Position numbers and translations under genes: made by a program | Shown here: in pieces, positions 26,101-38,750 of the stretch | Layout: each line of letters starts with the position of its first letter | Numbering within the stretch: position 1 is the stretch's first letter | Assembly: GCA_022376925.1 (NCBI GenBank) | Contig: JAIOJX010000028.1 | Location: 71,637,001 to 71,701,000, forward strand | Origin: Tragulus kanchil | Taxonomy: Eukaryota > Chordata > Mammalia > Artiodactyla > Tragulidae | Direction: 5' to 3' | DNA: 64,000 bases | The notes under the pieces: generated by a model | What the model was told of the DNA's origin: nothing | Seen by the model: only the letters and a program-made list of their open reading frames with translations | Databases searched by the model: none

Positions 26101-28258
26101 AAGCAGTTTCTTTTTAACAAAATAAATAGAGGGTTCTTGCTTGCATTTCCACACTGGTTTATCAGAATTATAAAATGTTCATATTCTTAAGAGAACTTAC
26201 AATTTGTTTCGTTTAAATGGGAAAATCTTAAAGAAGAATTCCACTATCTTTCAGACCTAATTCATCCTTAAGAATAACAACAATGTTAAAAGAAAATTAA
26301 GTTGACAGATGAGGATGAAAGATCACTTTTAAATGTAATATATGGTATCTACTTTCAATTAGAAAATAAAATACAGATTAACAATACAATTTCTTGGGAG
26401 TTGTAAATTAGAAAAGTATTAGATTAGTGAAAATTTTCTCTCAAGTAAAGCTTTGTTCTCATCTATATTTCTTCTTTATTTGTAACCTCTGGCTGATCTT
26501 TAATTAGTCACAGTAAACTTACTTTTGATTAAGATAATAAAATATAAATTTAAACTGTAAATCAGGACAACTGAGATATCACTTTGAGGTGTTCAACAAA
26601 ATAATAAAAAGACAACCCAACTTCAGGGTTCTTATTTAGTTAGCATCAGAATCTCCATCTTGTTAGCTCTCCTTTAAGAGAGAGCTGTCTGTATTCCAAA
26701 ATAATTCCAAAATAATACATTATTATAAAGAAAATTTGAAGGACATTAGAACTTTCATTTTCATATATCTAAATCAAATTTTATATTTAGGCATTATTAA
26801 CTTTGAAGATAGATGTCCGTATTTTCATGAATTGAGTAGGAGCTTTCATGGCAAGCAGTACTGAGGTGAACATTTCTATACTAGTTTTTCTACATTTACA
26901 GATCATCATCCCTGGAACAGTCTTAATTTGCCTTTGTTCTAGAAAGACCAAATATCATTTAACTTTTCAAAATCAAGATAGATGGACTGAATAGTACTAA
27001 GTCATAACAATGAATAAACAACACACTGTTAAGGTTTTTACCTAATTTAATATGTCATCTTCTGTTGCTTTTATAATAATTTAAAAGTCTCTCTTCCACA
27101 GTTAGTAATTTATAGAATGAAATGCATGCATTTAAATAGAAATTGTTTTTCTTATATTTTCACTGAAACTCATCTTCAGTCTGACAAAAGCCAGAATTAA
27201 TTATATGACTTCATTTTTCATATAAGGTATAACTGTTACTCTCTTTAGAATTATTTACCCATTAATATTTTTAAAGTTATAATTAAGTTTTTATTTAACA
27301 GTACATGTTTTATGTATTGCCACATTATTTATTTACTTAAATAAATCTGCTTAGATGTGTGGTCTTTAGAACCTCTATGACAAAATCAATGACCACTCTT
27401 TTGCTAACAGACTTGTAACTGAACAAACTATTTTTTTGTCAGTGTGATTGGTGTAAGCATTATCCAAACCAATTTGTTTGAAAATCCATTGGTATCTTAT
27501 CTGGAGTTAATATTGCAATATATTCAAAAGTATCTTTAAAATAACACTGAATTCTATGGACAATATACAAATAAAGACTTTGAGGCTTTTTAGCATATCT
27601 GCACTGCTTGGAAAATAAGGTTTAATATGCATAAATGTTTGTCATTGTTTAATTTGCTTTAACATAATGTTCTCCCTATCCCATATATATGTGTATATTT
27701 AAAGAAAATTGTATTAATGTATTTATACAGTGGAAAAATCTCATTTTATTTTTACTGATATGGAGTTTTGACATTTTATGTGTTTTAGGTCTCCAAGGGA
27801 AGAAAAATTCAAAGTGTGAAATAGAAACATTTGTTTTTTTCAAAGGGCACAATATCTGAGCATTCCTAACAAACATGAATATGAGTAACACTGGATTTTA
27901 AAAATGACTATATGTGCTTATGATATTTTATTAATCATACTTTTTCTTTAGAGTTTATCATTGGAAACTTGAATAACTGCACATTTTTCATAAACTAAAC
28001 TTAGGTTTAATTTTGTGTGCTGTATAAACTTTGACAGCTTAATTTTGACGTTAGGTGGAATAATTGTTAATTAACAGTCTGTGTTTCCTAAAATGTTATA
28101 CTTTCTATAGTAATCTTATTTTTTTTTAACAAATTAGAGGCAGAGCATGAATGCAGACCATGAAAATGGACCAAGTTCCATTAAAATGGAGGAAAGGACA
28201 AAAAGGTAACACAAAGTGGAGCTTGTGATAAAACTATTAATTACCTCATTTAAAAAAA
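23171..28258. other. EPHA6-ARL6 intergenic, AT-rich and featureless
   Basis: About 5 kb of unique AT-rich sequence without any recognised gene, young SINE or duplication. A perfect short inverted repeat lies at 24907-24934. Small open frames (for example 23090-23296, 25123-25359) show no family features. Confidence 0.6.
24907..24934. repeat. Short perfect inverted repeat
   Basis: Twelve-base arms (24907-24918 and 24923-24934) around the 4-base spacer 'gtaa' give a hairpin of the form 'aataaaggcagt' plus its reverse complement. No known element is recognised. Confidence 0.6.
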
Positions 28259-28266
28259 ACAAAATT

Positions 28267-28568
28267 GGGCTTGCGTGGTTGTCCAGTGGGTAAGGACACC
28301 ACTTTGCAGTGCAAGGGGTGCCGGTTCGATCCCTGGCCTGGGAAGATCCCACGTGCCGTGAAGCGGCTGGACCGATGTGTCCAATTACCGAGCTGGAGCT
28401 CTGGAGCGCATGTGCCCAGAACCGGTGCTCTGCAACAACAGAGGCCACCGCAATGGGAGGCGCATACTGGTCAAAGAACAAAGAGATAAATGAAAAAGAC
28501 CAATAGAAATGGCCCACTGCCCGCCTTCCTCCTCAACCCGCCCCCTACCCCCCCAAAAATAAAAATAA
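28267..28568 (+). mobile_element. Young tRNA-Glu-type SINE
   Basis: Head 'gggcttgcgtggttgtccag', B-box-like 'ggttcgatccc' (28323-28333), the shared body, a C-rich block at about 28511-28553 and an (aaat)-type tail. Direct repeats 'acaaaatt' at 28259-28266 and 28569-28576 are the target-site duplication. Intergenic. Confidence 0.85.
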
Positions 28569-28576
28569 ACAAAATT

Positions 28577-29534
28577 AATAGTACACATTGAATGAAAATT
28601 ATCATGTTACTCTCACTGGTAGTTTTGAAACTAAAATGCATTTTCAGGATGAGAAGCTCTAATATAAATAAGTCCACTTATATTTGTTAAAATATGTTTT
28701 GCTATAGTTAGAAATCTTATCAAAATATCAAAAAATTTAAATTTAGTTATAAGTTTATTAATAGGCCAAATGATCACAGTTATTAACATTTTCATACTGA
28801 TAGTTCTTTTGATTAATAAGACATATGTAATTAAAGAATTTATCCCCAAAATTGAATATTAAATTGTCAAAATGTAAAAACAGTGTATATAAGATGCAGG
28901 TAAAATAATTGAGTTGAAAGGTTAGTCCTTTAGAATCAATCTATGCTTTTATACAGATACATAAATTTTATACATACTTTTAAATGTTTAAAAAATATGG
29001 TACATACATATTAGTTGTACTTTATATCTTTTGATCTCTAATTGTTTATGTTCTTTTAAGGAGATTGCCAGTTTTCAGTTGTTTTAACTATTTAAAGAAA
29101 ATAATTATTTTATATATTTCCATTTAGTCTCTGTAATATTGATTGTAACTTTCTAATTCTCAGATAAATTGAAGCAAAAAAACATAACATAGTGGCTAGA
29201 AGTTATTATTTTTTGAGTTCTACTCTTCCTTTATCTAACATTGGTCATATATTCCATAGCATATTTGAAATCTTCAGAGTCTGCTAAAGAATGAAAACTC
29301 TTTTACATTCTCATGAATGGAAATACAAAAAGAAAATCTTCCATTAGACTTTGTATATTCAAAATAGTGAGCATATATCTTTATAGTTATTTTCCACTGT
29401 TTACTTTTATTGAGTTTTTTTAACTTTCACCAAATGAGTTACTTCAAACAAAAGCTAAAAACCATTTCATTTTTACATCAATTGCTTTGCATCAATCAGA
29501 GCCTCCAAAAATTTCTTTGAGGAAGCAGAACATT
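28577..29534. other. Intergenic AT-rich stretch
   Basis: Unique AT-rich sequence between a young SINE and duplication D9. No gene or regulatory signal is recognised. Confidence 0.55.
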
Positions 29535-29682
29535 TCCTTTCCTACCTTATAATCTAGGTTACCATACCATTAAATGAAATAGGTATCTCTAGTGTAGTAT
29601 AAAGAATAGCAACCACAAAAAAATAATGCTTTGTGCTGTTAAAGCTATTTATACCATGAGGAAGAGATATAACAAATAGACA

Positions 29683-30022
29683 GGGCTTCCCCTGGTCGTC
29701 CAGTGGGTAAGGACACCGCCTTGCAGTGCAAGGGGGGCCGGTTTGATCCCTGGCCTGGGAAGATCCCACGTGCCGCGGAGCAGCTGGACCCGATGTGTCC
29801 AATTACCGTGCCGGAGCTCTGGAGAGCATGCATCCAGAGCCGGCGCTCTGCAACGATAGACGCCACCGCGATGGGAGGCCCACAGAAGCCAAAGAACAAA
29901 GACAGATGAAAATTGAAAAATGAAGGACCAGTAGATGTGGCCCGCCCGCTCCCCTCCCTCCCCAACCTGACCCCCACCCAAAATAAATAAATAAATAAAT
30001 CTTAAAAAAAAAAAAAAAACAA
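29683..30022 (+). mobile_element. Young tRNA-Glu-type SINE, copy 1 (D9)
   Basis: Full-length element: 'gggcttcccctggtcgtcc' head, 'ggtttgatccc' B-box-like segment, the shared body, C-rich block, (aaat)n and A tail. Target-site repeats 'acaaatagaca' at 29672-29682 and 30023-30033. 'gcggagcagctggacccgat' preserves the central CHR-like part. Confidence 0.87.
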
Positions 30023-30139
30023 ACAAATAGACAAAATTAAAGTAAATCATGTATGTTTGCTAGTCTAAAACTGTATAATTCTTAATTTTAAATAGTGTAT
30101 ATACTAATTTATTTTAAATATATATTTATCGATAAGTAC

Positions 30140-30640
30140 ACTCATTTATTAACTATTTATTAAACACTGTCTTATATCAGTTTCCATAGTCTAACCATGG
30201 AGAACACAAAGTGACCAAGAAAAGTACAAGCCCCTATCTCATGGAATTGACTTTCTAGTGGTAAAGATATACAGTGAAGAAGTAGTGATAGCTGCTATGT
30301 GAAAATTAAAATATTGTTACATAGCATGACTGTGCTTTCTTTATAGTAAGAGGAAATGGAAATCTTCTCTGAGGATGTGATATTTAAACCAATATCTGAA
30401 AAGTATGAAGGAACTAGTCAAGAAAAAATCTGGGGGAATTCCAGGTGGAAGGAACAATTTAATGTTCCTTAATGTTTGGAGTGTGTGAGGGTAGAGAGAA
30501 CAGTGTGCTTGGTACATAGTTGATGAACCAATGTGGGGCAAAAATTAGATGCAGGTCAAAGAATGTTCATGAGGCTACTGCAATAGTTTAAACAAAAAAG
30601 AAAGCAAAGGTAACTTTTGTTAGAATAAAAGTAGTGAAGA
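30140..30640. repeat. Probable old LINE-like repeat remnant (duplicated at 31267-31767)
   Basis: Phrases such as 'attaaacactgtcttatatc', 'aagcccctatctcatggaat' and 'gaattccaggtggaagg' resemble ancient L2-type repeat text. The match is recalled, diverged and uncertain. The same stretch recurs in D9 copy 2, and similar old repeat text may continue to about 32.7 kb. Confidence 0.35.
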
Positions 30641-30808
30641 TGGAGAGAAGCAAACAGATGTCCTTTCCTACCTTATAATCTAGGTTACCATACCATTAAA
30701 TGAAATAGGTATCTCTAGTGTAGTATAAAGAATAGCAACCACAAAAAAATAATGCTTTGTGCTGTTAAAGCTATTTATACCATGAGGAAGAGATATAACA
30801 AATAGACA

Positions 30809-31149
30809 GGGCTTCCCCTGGTCGTCCAGTGGGTAAGGACACCGCCTTGCAGTGCAAGGGGGGCCGGTTTGATCCCTGGCCTGGGAAGATCCCACGTGCC
30901 GCGGAGCAGCTGGACCCGATGTGTCCAATTACCGTGCCGGAGCTCTGGAGAGCATGCATCCAGAGCCGGCGCTCTGCAACGATAGACGCCACCGCGATGG
31001 GAGGCCCACAGAAGCCAAAGAACAAAGACAGATGAAAATTGAAAAATGAAGGACCAGTAGATGTGGCCCGCCCGCTCCCCTCCCTCCCCAACCTGACCCC
31101 CGCCCAAAATAAATAAATAAATAAATCTTAAAAAAAAAAAAAAAAAAAA
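30809..31149 (+). mobile_element. Young tRNA-Glu-type SINE, copy 2 (D9 duplicate)
   Basis: Same insertion as at 29683-30022 with the same target-site repeat (right copy at 31150-31160). A slightly longer A tail is the main difference. Confidence 0.87.
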
Positions 31150-31980
31150 ACAAATAGACAAAATTAAAGTAAATCATGTATGTTTGCTAGTCTAAAACTG
31201 TATAATTCTTAATTTTAAATAGTGTATATACTAATTTATTTTAAATATATATTTATCGATAAGTACACTCATTTATTAACTATTTATTAAACACTGTCTT
31301 ATATCAGTTTCCATAGTCTAACCATGGAGAACACAAAGTGACCAAGAAAAGTACAAGCCCCTATCTCATGGAATTGACTTTCTAGTGGTAAAGATATACA
31401 GTGAAGAAGTAGTGATAGCTGCTATGTGAAAATTAAAATATTGTTACATAGCATGACTGTGCTTTCTTTATAGTAAGAGGAAATGGAAATCTTCTCTGAG
31501 GATGTGATATTTAAACCAATATCTGAAAAGTATGAAGGAACTAGTCAAGAAAAAATCTGGGGGAATTCCAGGTGGAAGGAACAATTTAATGTTCCTTAAT
31601 GTTTGGAGTGTGTGAGGGTAGAGAGAACAGTGTGCTTGGTACATAGTTGATGAACCAATGTGGGGCAAAAATTAGATGCAGGTCAAAGAATGTTCATGAG
31701 GCTACTGCAATAGTTTAAACAAAAAAGAAAGCAAAGGTAACTTTTGTTAGAATAAAAGTAGTGAAGATGGAGAGAAGCAAACAGATGTTGGGTACATGTG
31801 AAGACAGAGCTTGCTAATGGATTGGGCCAAAAAATGAAGAAAGAAAGATCAAAGATAAATTCTGCATCTGGAAAATAAGAAACATAGTAGTGGTCCAGGA
31901 GAAGCAAGTTTGGAAGGAAAAAATCAGGAGTTTAGTTTTAGCCATGTAATGCCTAGATGCCTGTTAAAAATTCAAATGGA

Positions 31981-32216
31981 GGGCTTCCCTGGTGGTCCAG
32001 TGAGTAGAGTCCACCTTGCAATGCAAGGGGCAGCAGTTCAATCCCTGGCCCGGAAAGATCCCATGTGCTGGTGTGCCCAATTACAAGCACATGTGCTCCA
32101 GAGTTGGTGCTCTGCAACAAGAGAGGCCACTGCATTAGAAGGCCCACACAGGCCAAAGAATAAAGATGGATGAAAATAAATAAATAAAAATAAATAAAAG
32201 AGGCCAAGATTTAAAA
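31981..32216 (+). mobile_element. tRNA-Glu-type SINE, diverged or shorter relative
   Basis: The same family plan ('gggcttccctggtggtccag', 'cagttcaatccctggccc', 'gccaaagaataaagatgg') but with internal deletions and no C-rich block. Flanking repeats 'aaaaattcaaatgga' at 31966-31980 and 32217-32231 form a 15-base target-site duplication. Confidence 0.83.
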
Positions 32217-32231
32217 AAAAATTCAAATGGA

Positions 32232-35200
32232 GATATCAACAGACAGTTATATATAAGAGTTTTAAGGAGCAGTCAGGACTTGATGTCAAGATTTAGAACT
32301 CATCAGTAAATACATCAAATTTAAGGTTATTGAATAACCTAAGAAAAGCCTGTAAGATAGACAGGCCTTGATTGAGATCCAGGAAAAGTACGCGGAGAAT
32401 CAGAAACCAGCATAGGACCCTGAGGAATGTAAGGCAGTGTAGAGAACACAAAACCAATTGGCCAAATCGGGCTTCCTAAAGCATTTAATCCAGTGAAGAA
32501 ATGGCTTTTGGGGATGGTAACAGTTTTGACAAGGACAGTCTCTATAAAGCAGTGAAATCAGAATCTGATTGAAGTGGATTTATAAGATACTAAAGACTGT
32601 GAAATCAGTATCTACAAACAACTCTTTTAAGAAGTATTACCATAAGAAAGGAACAGAAATAGGGCAGTAGGTGAACAGCTGGAACTAAGTAGATGTGGGT
32701 TCCGAAGAGGTGCGGTGTGTGTGTGTTGTATACCTGTGGTGTATGCGTGTTTAGAGAAAGAAAGCATAGTGACAACAATCTGGTAGAAAGGGGAAAACTG
32801 GTTATGCAAGAGAGAATTTAATTAGAAATGGCTTTGAGAGACAGAAAGATTAGGATTCACAGCATAAGTGGGAATGCTAGTTTTTGATAGGAGGAAACAC
32901 AGAACTAAAATGGGAGGGAAGGCAGAGTGTGTAATATGCAGATAGGTTGGTAGATGTGTGGTAGAAAAGTAAGGATACTACTATGTGAGTAGTTGTATTT
33001 TACCAGGAGGAGATAAAAGTCAATATGAGGAGTGGTAAAGGAGTATAGGTAGAAGGAGAGATATGTAAGTAATTCTAAGAGGGGAACACACACACTCATT
33101 TAAATACACATGTACATGCATATATAAACATAGGCAATAGGTACTTGGATGTAATGTACCACAGGAAAAAGACCTGTTGTATAAAATATTTTAAAGCCAT
33201 TTTTGCTATATATTCTTGAAAGGCCTAAAAGCCATTTTACTAAATATTACTTGGAAGACCTGAAATTGAATTCTCAGCTTTCCAAGGATACTGATAATTG
33301 AGTTCTCTTTCCATAACACAGAGATTAAGTGAGGACTTGTCAATGCCATAGCTACTTCCCATGCTTTATTTTTGTTTCTTTCAGTAAAAGATAGAAACAT
33401 CATGTAGGTATTCTAAGTCTATGAAAAGTACTTTAATCCTAAAAGATGTGTATTTACATGCAAGCAGTCAGTTTTCTCAGAGCACTGTTTTGAGAGAATT
33501 TGAGCCCCCTTCTGAAAGTTTTTTTAAAAAGACAATCAGGCTCTAATCATTTTATAAAACAGCACTTTTATGTTGTTTTGTTTTCATCTAACAAACATCT
33601 ATCATATAGAAGAAACGAATGGGCTATATAGTTATATTTTCATTGTGCCCTCTCTATTATCCTATATGAAGGTTGTGGTATTTTCATTGTACTCAAAGAC
33701 TTTATTTCTGGATAGACTATATGGGATTCAATGTGTTGGAACTTATACATGCATAATTATTCTTTAGATTTTATGTAAAATTCGATTGTGAGTAATGGAG
33801 TAAGATTATTAATATTTTTTCTGTTTTAGCATAGCCAAGTATATATATGTGTACTTATAACTATGTATTTGATTAAATACTTACTATTTAAATGGCCATG
33901 TCAAATATCAAATGGTAGATTTGACAGTTGCAGTATATTCAAAAATAAGAAATAGTTATAAAAATCTTTGCAGCACAAACCCTAAAAAGTTTATTAATTA
34001 AATACTAAATAGTACATGCCTAGATAACATCTGTCTAGGTTGAGACATTTAATCCCTCATCGAGTAATATTTGACTAATGAAAAACTGCAGCTAAAAACA
34101 TTTTTCCTTCCTGTAAGTATGAATGATTTAAAATGTATTTCTTTGCAACCGGCCATAAAGTGATTTATCATTAACTATGACTTTAGCACTGTACCCGTCT
34201 ACTCTTGCAAAAAAGAAGGAAAGATCTGTTTGTGGGAATAAGGGACTACAGCACCACTGAATTATTTTTTTCTTAGATATTATATCACTATTTAGAGCTT
34301 CAGTATATGCCTTCCACTCAGGTTCCTTATACAGCCTATGTTCTCTTTACTGGTAGTATCACAACATGGTAGAAAGATAAACACAGTAAGAGGGAGTTAA
34401 TACAGAACTGCAATCCTACCTATTATCTACTTCACTATGAGCGTGGTGAAGTAGTCCAGAGTTACTTGAAGGTGGTATCATTTTCATCTTATAAAAGTCT
34501 ACTGTAATATGATGTTCCATGTAAATTTTTATGTGCTGGCATGCTTACAAGTTATAGTGTTATAGAATGCTCAGCTCTCAGTGAGGGATTGTTTGTGTCA
34601 ATTGCATTACATGTCATCTGTCTATTTGCTGAAAGAATATGGTGTTTAGCAAACCTATCTGCTGAGCAACATAATGAGATTTTTGTACAAAGTACAAGTT
34701 ACTAATTCCTGTACTTTATTTTTCTATGTTTTCCTAAGAGGCATTATCAGGGTCTTACAGATGGAGTAAGCCTGTTTATTAAAATATCTATTAGCAAATA
34801 AAAGTTACAGTTCTGGTGGTTGAATTTGTGACTTTTGTATTATTGTATTGATCATATTTAATTTATCTTTGACTCTATCAAGTTTAGATGCTCTTTAGAT
34901 ATATTAGTAATTTTGAAGATAATATCACAGCTATAATCTTTCAAAATAATATCATTAAGGTCAAGACATAAATTGTGTAAATCACTATAATTATCACATA
35001 TTTTTGTAATGATTTTATATCAGCAAAAGACTTTGTGAGAGTCAAGTAAATTACATGTTCATTGCATAGGTAATATATATAGTCCACAAGTTGCAGATGC
35101 CTAAAAGATACACAAAATATACAACTGTACAGCTTTAGCTGTATATAGCTGAACAGCTATATACAGCTTTAGATCAGCAAGGTTCATTCCAAAAACTTCC

Positions 35201-36189
35201 TGTAAATCACGACTCATGGATTTTCTGTATTTTTAAAGTTGCCATTAAGAAAACACAGTAAAAGTATCATGAAGTAATCAGGATAGTGATGTATGCATCA
35301 TGTCTAATTCTTCTCTCTTTTATAATTCTTCTACTACAGTTCCAAAAGCCAGTATAAAATTTAAATCAGTAATAAAATACTTGAAACTTTCCTTACTTAT
35401 AGAGGTATCTAAAGTAGCCCTCATAAAGTTAAATACAACTTTCAAATTTTCTAATTCTCATAATAAAATGAGGAGAGCCAAACTAACTTCTTAAATCAAG
35501 TGAAACCAATTTTTGTGCTGAGCCAGGAGTGTATTGTTGAGCGCTGTTTGGGTTGGCAAAGAACCAAAACAGCAAATTCAACTATATGGAATATTTACTT
35601 TTGTTTAAGTTGTTTCAAAACTAGCGTTTTCAAGATTATTGACTAGACAGTGGGTTTCATGAACACTATTTCAAGTCTAATAATAAGCCAACACATCAAC
35701 TACAAATATCTAAGATAACTAAAATTTTCCTAGCTAAATTTTTGTGAGAGAATTATGTACCCTAAGATAACAGGGTTTTTTTTTTTTGCTAATCATTCAA
35801 AAGAATTATGTCATATGCTTAAATTGACTGAAAAGTTGAAAATCCAATCTCTTCATTTAATTTCCAGTTTTCACAAAACGTTCTGTACTAAGCAAGAACT
35901 CAACCCAGGGGCAAACAATATCAACTTCAAACAGCAAAAAATTAAGTCTGCCCACTAAAGTTCCTGAAACACAAGACTTCTGCTTAGCTCAAGAGAAAAA
36001 AAGAGGGGGAGGTCAAAATCTGGATGTAAGAATTTCACTTCCAACTTTTATCAAAGTGAGTCACAGTATACAGACACAGAAAAAGAATCAACACCTCACT
36101 GTAAATTTACTCAGTCAGAAGTTAAAGGATGACACTTAAAAATCCTATTCATATAATAACAAATGTAGGACAAATGTAGACAGGAAATT
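32232..36189. other. Intergenic stretch without recognised genes
   Basis: Unique sequence. An old LINE-like remnant may cover about 32240-32700. A small TG-rich run lies near 32713-32725 and an inverted repeat at 35138-35167. Nothing else is supported. Confidence 0.5.
35138..35167. repeat. Short perfect inverted repeat (palindrome-like)
   Basis: The 14-base arms 'gctgtatatagctg' (35138-35151) and 'cagctatatacagc' (35154-35167) are separated by two bases. 'acagctttag' also recurs directly on both sides (35129-35138 and 35163-35172). Could form a cruciform; no element family is recognised. Confidence 0.7.
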
Positions 36190-36345
36190 ATTTATTGAAC
36201 ACCTACTATGTGTCAAACATACACACCTCTCTTAATCCATTTATTCCTCAAAAATACCAAATGAGATATTTAGGATCTTTTTGAATGTGAGGAAGCTGAA
36301 TGATAAGAGCCGGGTTAATTGGCCTAAGCCCACACAATAAGGAAG
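36190..36345 (-). repeat. MIR SINE, copy 1
   Basis: Reverse-complement MIR landmarks: 'ttgaacacctactatgtgtc', 'gtgaggaagctgaatgataa' and 'cctaagcccacacaa'. The left boundary coincides with the duplication start. Confidence 0.7.
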
Positions 36346-36613
36346 AATGTATTTCCATACTCCATTCTTTCAAGGACTTGGTCAGTGAGTTCTCTTGACC
36401 ATGCAGCTATAGGTTTTGTGGGTTTTGTGTTTTATTAGTTTTTGCCTTTCAACAGTCACTAGCTCAGAACATTTTTTTTTTCCCACTGTAAAAATAACCA
36501 CATTTGAAAATTCGGAAACAAAAGCAACTCATGATCATGCAAATACAACCTTTTCCCCATCATTACTTTTAGTAACGTGTAATTCCTTCTAATCTCTTTT
36601 TCACCCTCCTGTG

Positions 36614-36836
36614 TCAGATGTGCTATGTGCTCAGTTGCTTCAAGTCCTGTCGGACTCTTTGTGACCCGAAGGACTACAGCCCGCCAGGCTCCTCTGTCCA
36701 AGCGGTTCTCTAGGACAGAACACTGGAGTGGGTTTCCGTGCCCTCCTCCAAGGGATTTTCCAGACTCAGGGATCTAATCTGCTTCTCAGGTGTCTCCTGC
36801 ATTGGAGGCATATTCTTTACCCACGAAACTGCCTAC
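36614..36836 (-). mobile_element. Bov-A2/Bov-tA-type SINE, copy 1
   Basis: Antisense Bov unit: 'tgctcagttgcttcaagtcc', 'gactctttgtgacccgaagg', 'actggagtgggtttccgtgc', 'gattttccagactcaggg' and 'cattggaggcatattcttta'. Confidence 0.83.
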
Positions 36837-37000
36837 CCTCTTAAATTACTCTGAGATTTTATAGTGATAGTAAATGAGTCCTCTCCTTTGTTAGCCACGA
36901 AGATGAGATTATTTACCCCCTCCAACTACCTAGTGTTAAATTTACTACCTGACCTGTTCTTTGGCTTATCAGTGATTTTGGCTTGGAGTGGGTTGGGAGG

Positions 37001-37212
37001 GGGCTTCCCAGGTGGCTCAGATGATAAAGAAGCTGGCTGTAATGCAGGAGTCTTGAGTTCGGATCCCTGGGGCAAAGAGCCCCTGGAGAAGGGAATGGCT
37101 ACCACTCTAGTATTCCTGACTGGAGAATTCCATGGACACAGGAGCCTGGCGGGTTGCAGTCCATAGGGTCGCAAAGAGTCCAAGAGGATTGAAGCTCCTG
37201 AGCACAGCACAG
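37001..37212 (+). mobile_element. Bov-tA-type SINE, copy 1
   Basis: Sense tRNA head 'gggcttcccaggtggctcag', 'gagttcggatccctgggg', 'ctggagaagggaatggc', 'gagaattccatggacac' and 'gtcgcaaagagtcc' in order. Nearly full length. Confidence 0.88.
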
Positions 37213-37260
37213 CTGACTTTAAACATTCGCACTACTGAGTTCTTTGCTGACAAGCTGCCG

Positions 37261-37416
37261 ATTTATTGAACACCTACTATGTGTCAAACATACACACCTC
37301 TCTTAATCCATTTATTCCTCAAAAATACCAAATGAGATATTTAGGATCTTTTTGAATGTGAGGAAGCTGAATGATAAGAGCCGGGTTAATTGGCCTAAGC
37401 CCACACAATAAGGAAG
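37261..37416 (-). repeat. MIR SINE, copy 2 (D10)
   Basis: Identical to 36190-36345 and carried by D10. Confidence 0.7.
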
Positions 37417-37684
37417 AATGTATTTCCATACTCCATTCTTTCAAGGACTTGGTCAGTGAGTTCTCTTGACCATGCAGCTATAGGTTTTGTGGGTTTTGTG
37501 TTTTATTAGTTTTTGCCTTTCAACAGTCACTAGCTCAGAACATTTTTTTTTTCCCACTGTAAAAATAACCACATTTGAAAATTCGGAAACAAAAGCAACT
37601 CATGATCATGCAAATACAACCTTTTCCCCATCATTACTTTTAGTAACGTGTAATTCCTTCTAATCTCTTTTTCACCCTCCTGTG

Positions 37685-37907
37685 TCAGATGTGCTATGTG
37701 CTCAGTTGCTTCAAGTCCTGTCGGACTCTTTGTGACCCGAAGGACTACAGCCCGCCAGGCTCCTCTGTCCAAGCGGTTCTCTAGGACAGAACACTGGAGT
37801 GGGTTTCCGTGCCCTCCTCCAAGGGATTTTCCAGACTCAGGGATCTAATCTGCTTCTCAGGTGTCTCCTGCATTGGAGGCATATTCTTTACCCACGAAAC
37901 TGCCTAC
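37685..37907 (-). mobile_element. Bov-A2/Bov-tA-type SINE, copy 2 (D10)
   Basis: Same element as at 36614-36836, at offset 1071. Confidence 0.83.
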
Positions 37908-38071
37908 CCTCTTAAATTACTCTGAGATTTTATAGTGATAGTAAATGAGTCCTCTCCTTTGTTAGCCACGAAGATGAGATTATTTACCCCCTCCAACTAC
38001 CTAGTGTTAAATTTACTACCTGACCTGTTCTTTGGCTTATCAGTGATTTTGGCTTGGAGTGGGTTGGGAGG

Positions 38072-38283
38072 GGGCTTCCCAGGTGGCTCAGATGATAAAG
38101 AAGCTGGCTGTAATGCAGGAGTCTTGAGTTCGGATCCCTGGGGCAAAGAGCCCCTGGAGAAGGGAATGGCTACCACTCTAGTATTCCTGACTGGAGAATT
38201 CCATGGACACAGGAGCCTGGCGGGTTGCAGTCCATAGGGTCGCAAAGAGTCCAAGAGGATTGAAGCTCCTGAGCACAGCACAG
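38072..38283 (+). mobile_element. Bov-tA-type SINE, copy 2 (D10)
   Basis: Same element as at 37001-37212, at offset 1071, about 0.2 kb upstream of the CpG-rich region. Confidence 0.88.
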
Positions 38284-38740
38284 CTGACTTTAAACATTCG
38301 CACTACTGAGTTCTTTGCTGACAAGCTGCCGATTTGATTCTGGGAACTGTAATCTAATCACAGGAGAGTATGCCTCCTGGAAATCTCCAGAGATCGGACA
38401 GCTCCGAAACCAGGTTACAGGCAGACTCCTTTGCCGAAACACTCCTTTGAGTTTCATCTCCCTGCCCGCAAGAACGGTTTGCTTCCCCAGGACTCCGCGG
38501 TCTGAGGCCTCTCTGAGGCTGGAAGCAATAGGCAACAGGGCAGTTCCCCGCACAGCTCGCCCTAGAGTGCACATTCGGGTCCCGCCGTTGTGGACAGCCA
38601 CCACGCTGCGCCCAAACTTGGCAAAGACCCGGGCTCAGTGCCCTCGACGCTGCCAGGTGGCCTGGCTCCCGAGAGCTGACGTTGCCGAGCGGGCTACCAA
38701 GGCGCCCGCCGCTCATATTAAAGCGCCTCCCAGCAGGCTG

Positions 38741-38750
38741 TGCGCGCGCC
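38741..38750. promoter_or_regulatory. NRF1-like site
   Basis: 'tgcgcgcgcc' resembles the NRF1 palindrome GCGCATGCGC with mismatches and directly abuts the ZNF143-like element. Confidence 0.4.

Larger units (their letters stand above)
29535..31787. repeat. Tandem duplication D9 (~1.126 kb unit)
   Basis: Copy 1 is 29535-30660 and copy 2 is 30661-31787, offset 1126-1127. The copies differ in the SINE A-run and in 'cccccaccc' against 'cccccgccc' near 29973/31099. The junction at 30660/30661 has no filler: 'acagatg' from the unit end runs straight into the unit start. Confidence 0.93.
36190..38331. repeat. Tandem duplication D10 (~1.071 kb unit)
   Basis: Copy 1 is 36190-37260 and copy 2 is 37261-38331, offset exactly 1071 throughout, and the copies appear identical. 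It lies immediately upstream of the ARL6 CpG-rich promoter. Each copy carries an MIR and two Bov-type SINEs in opposite orientations. Confidence 0.94.
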
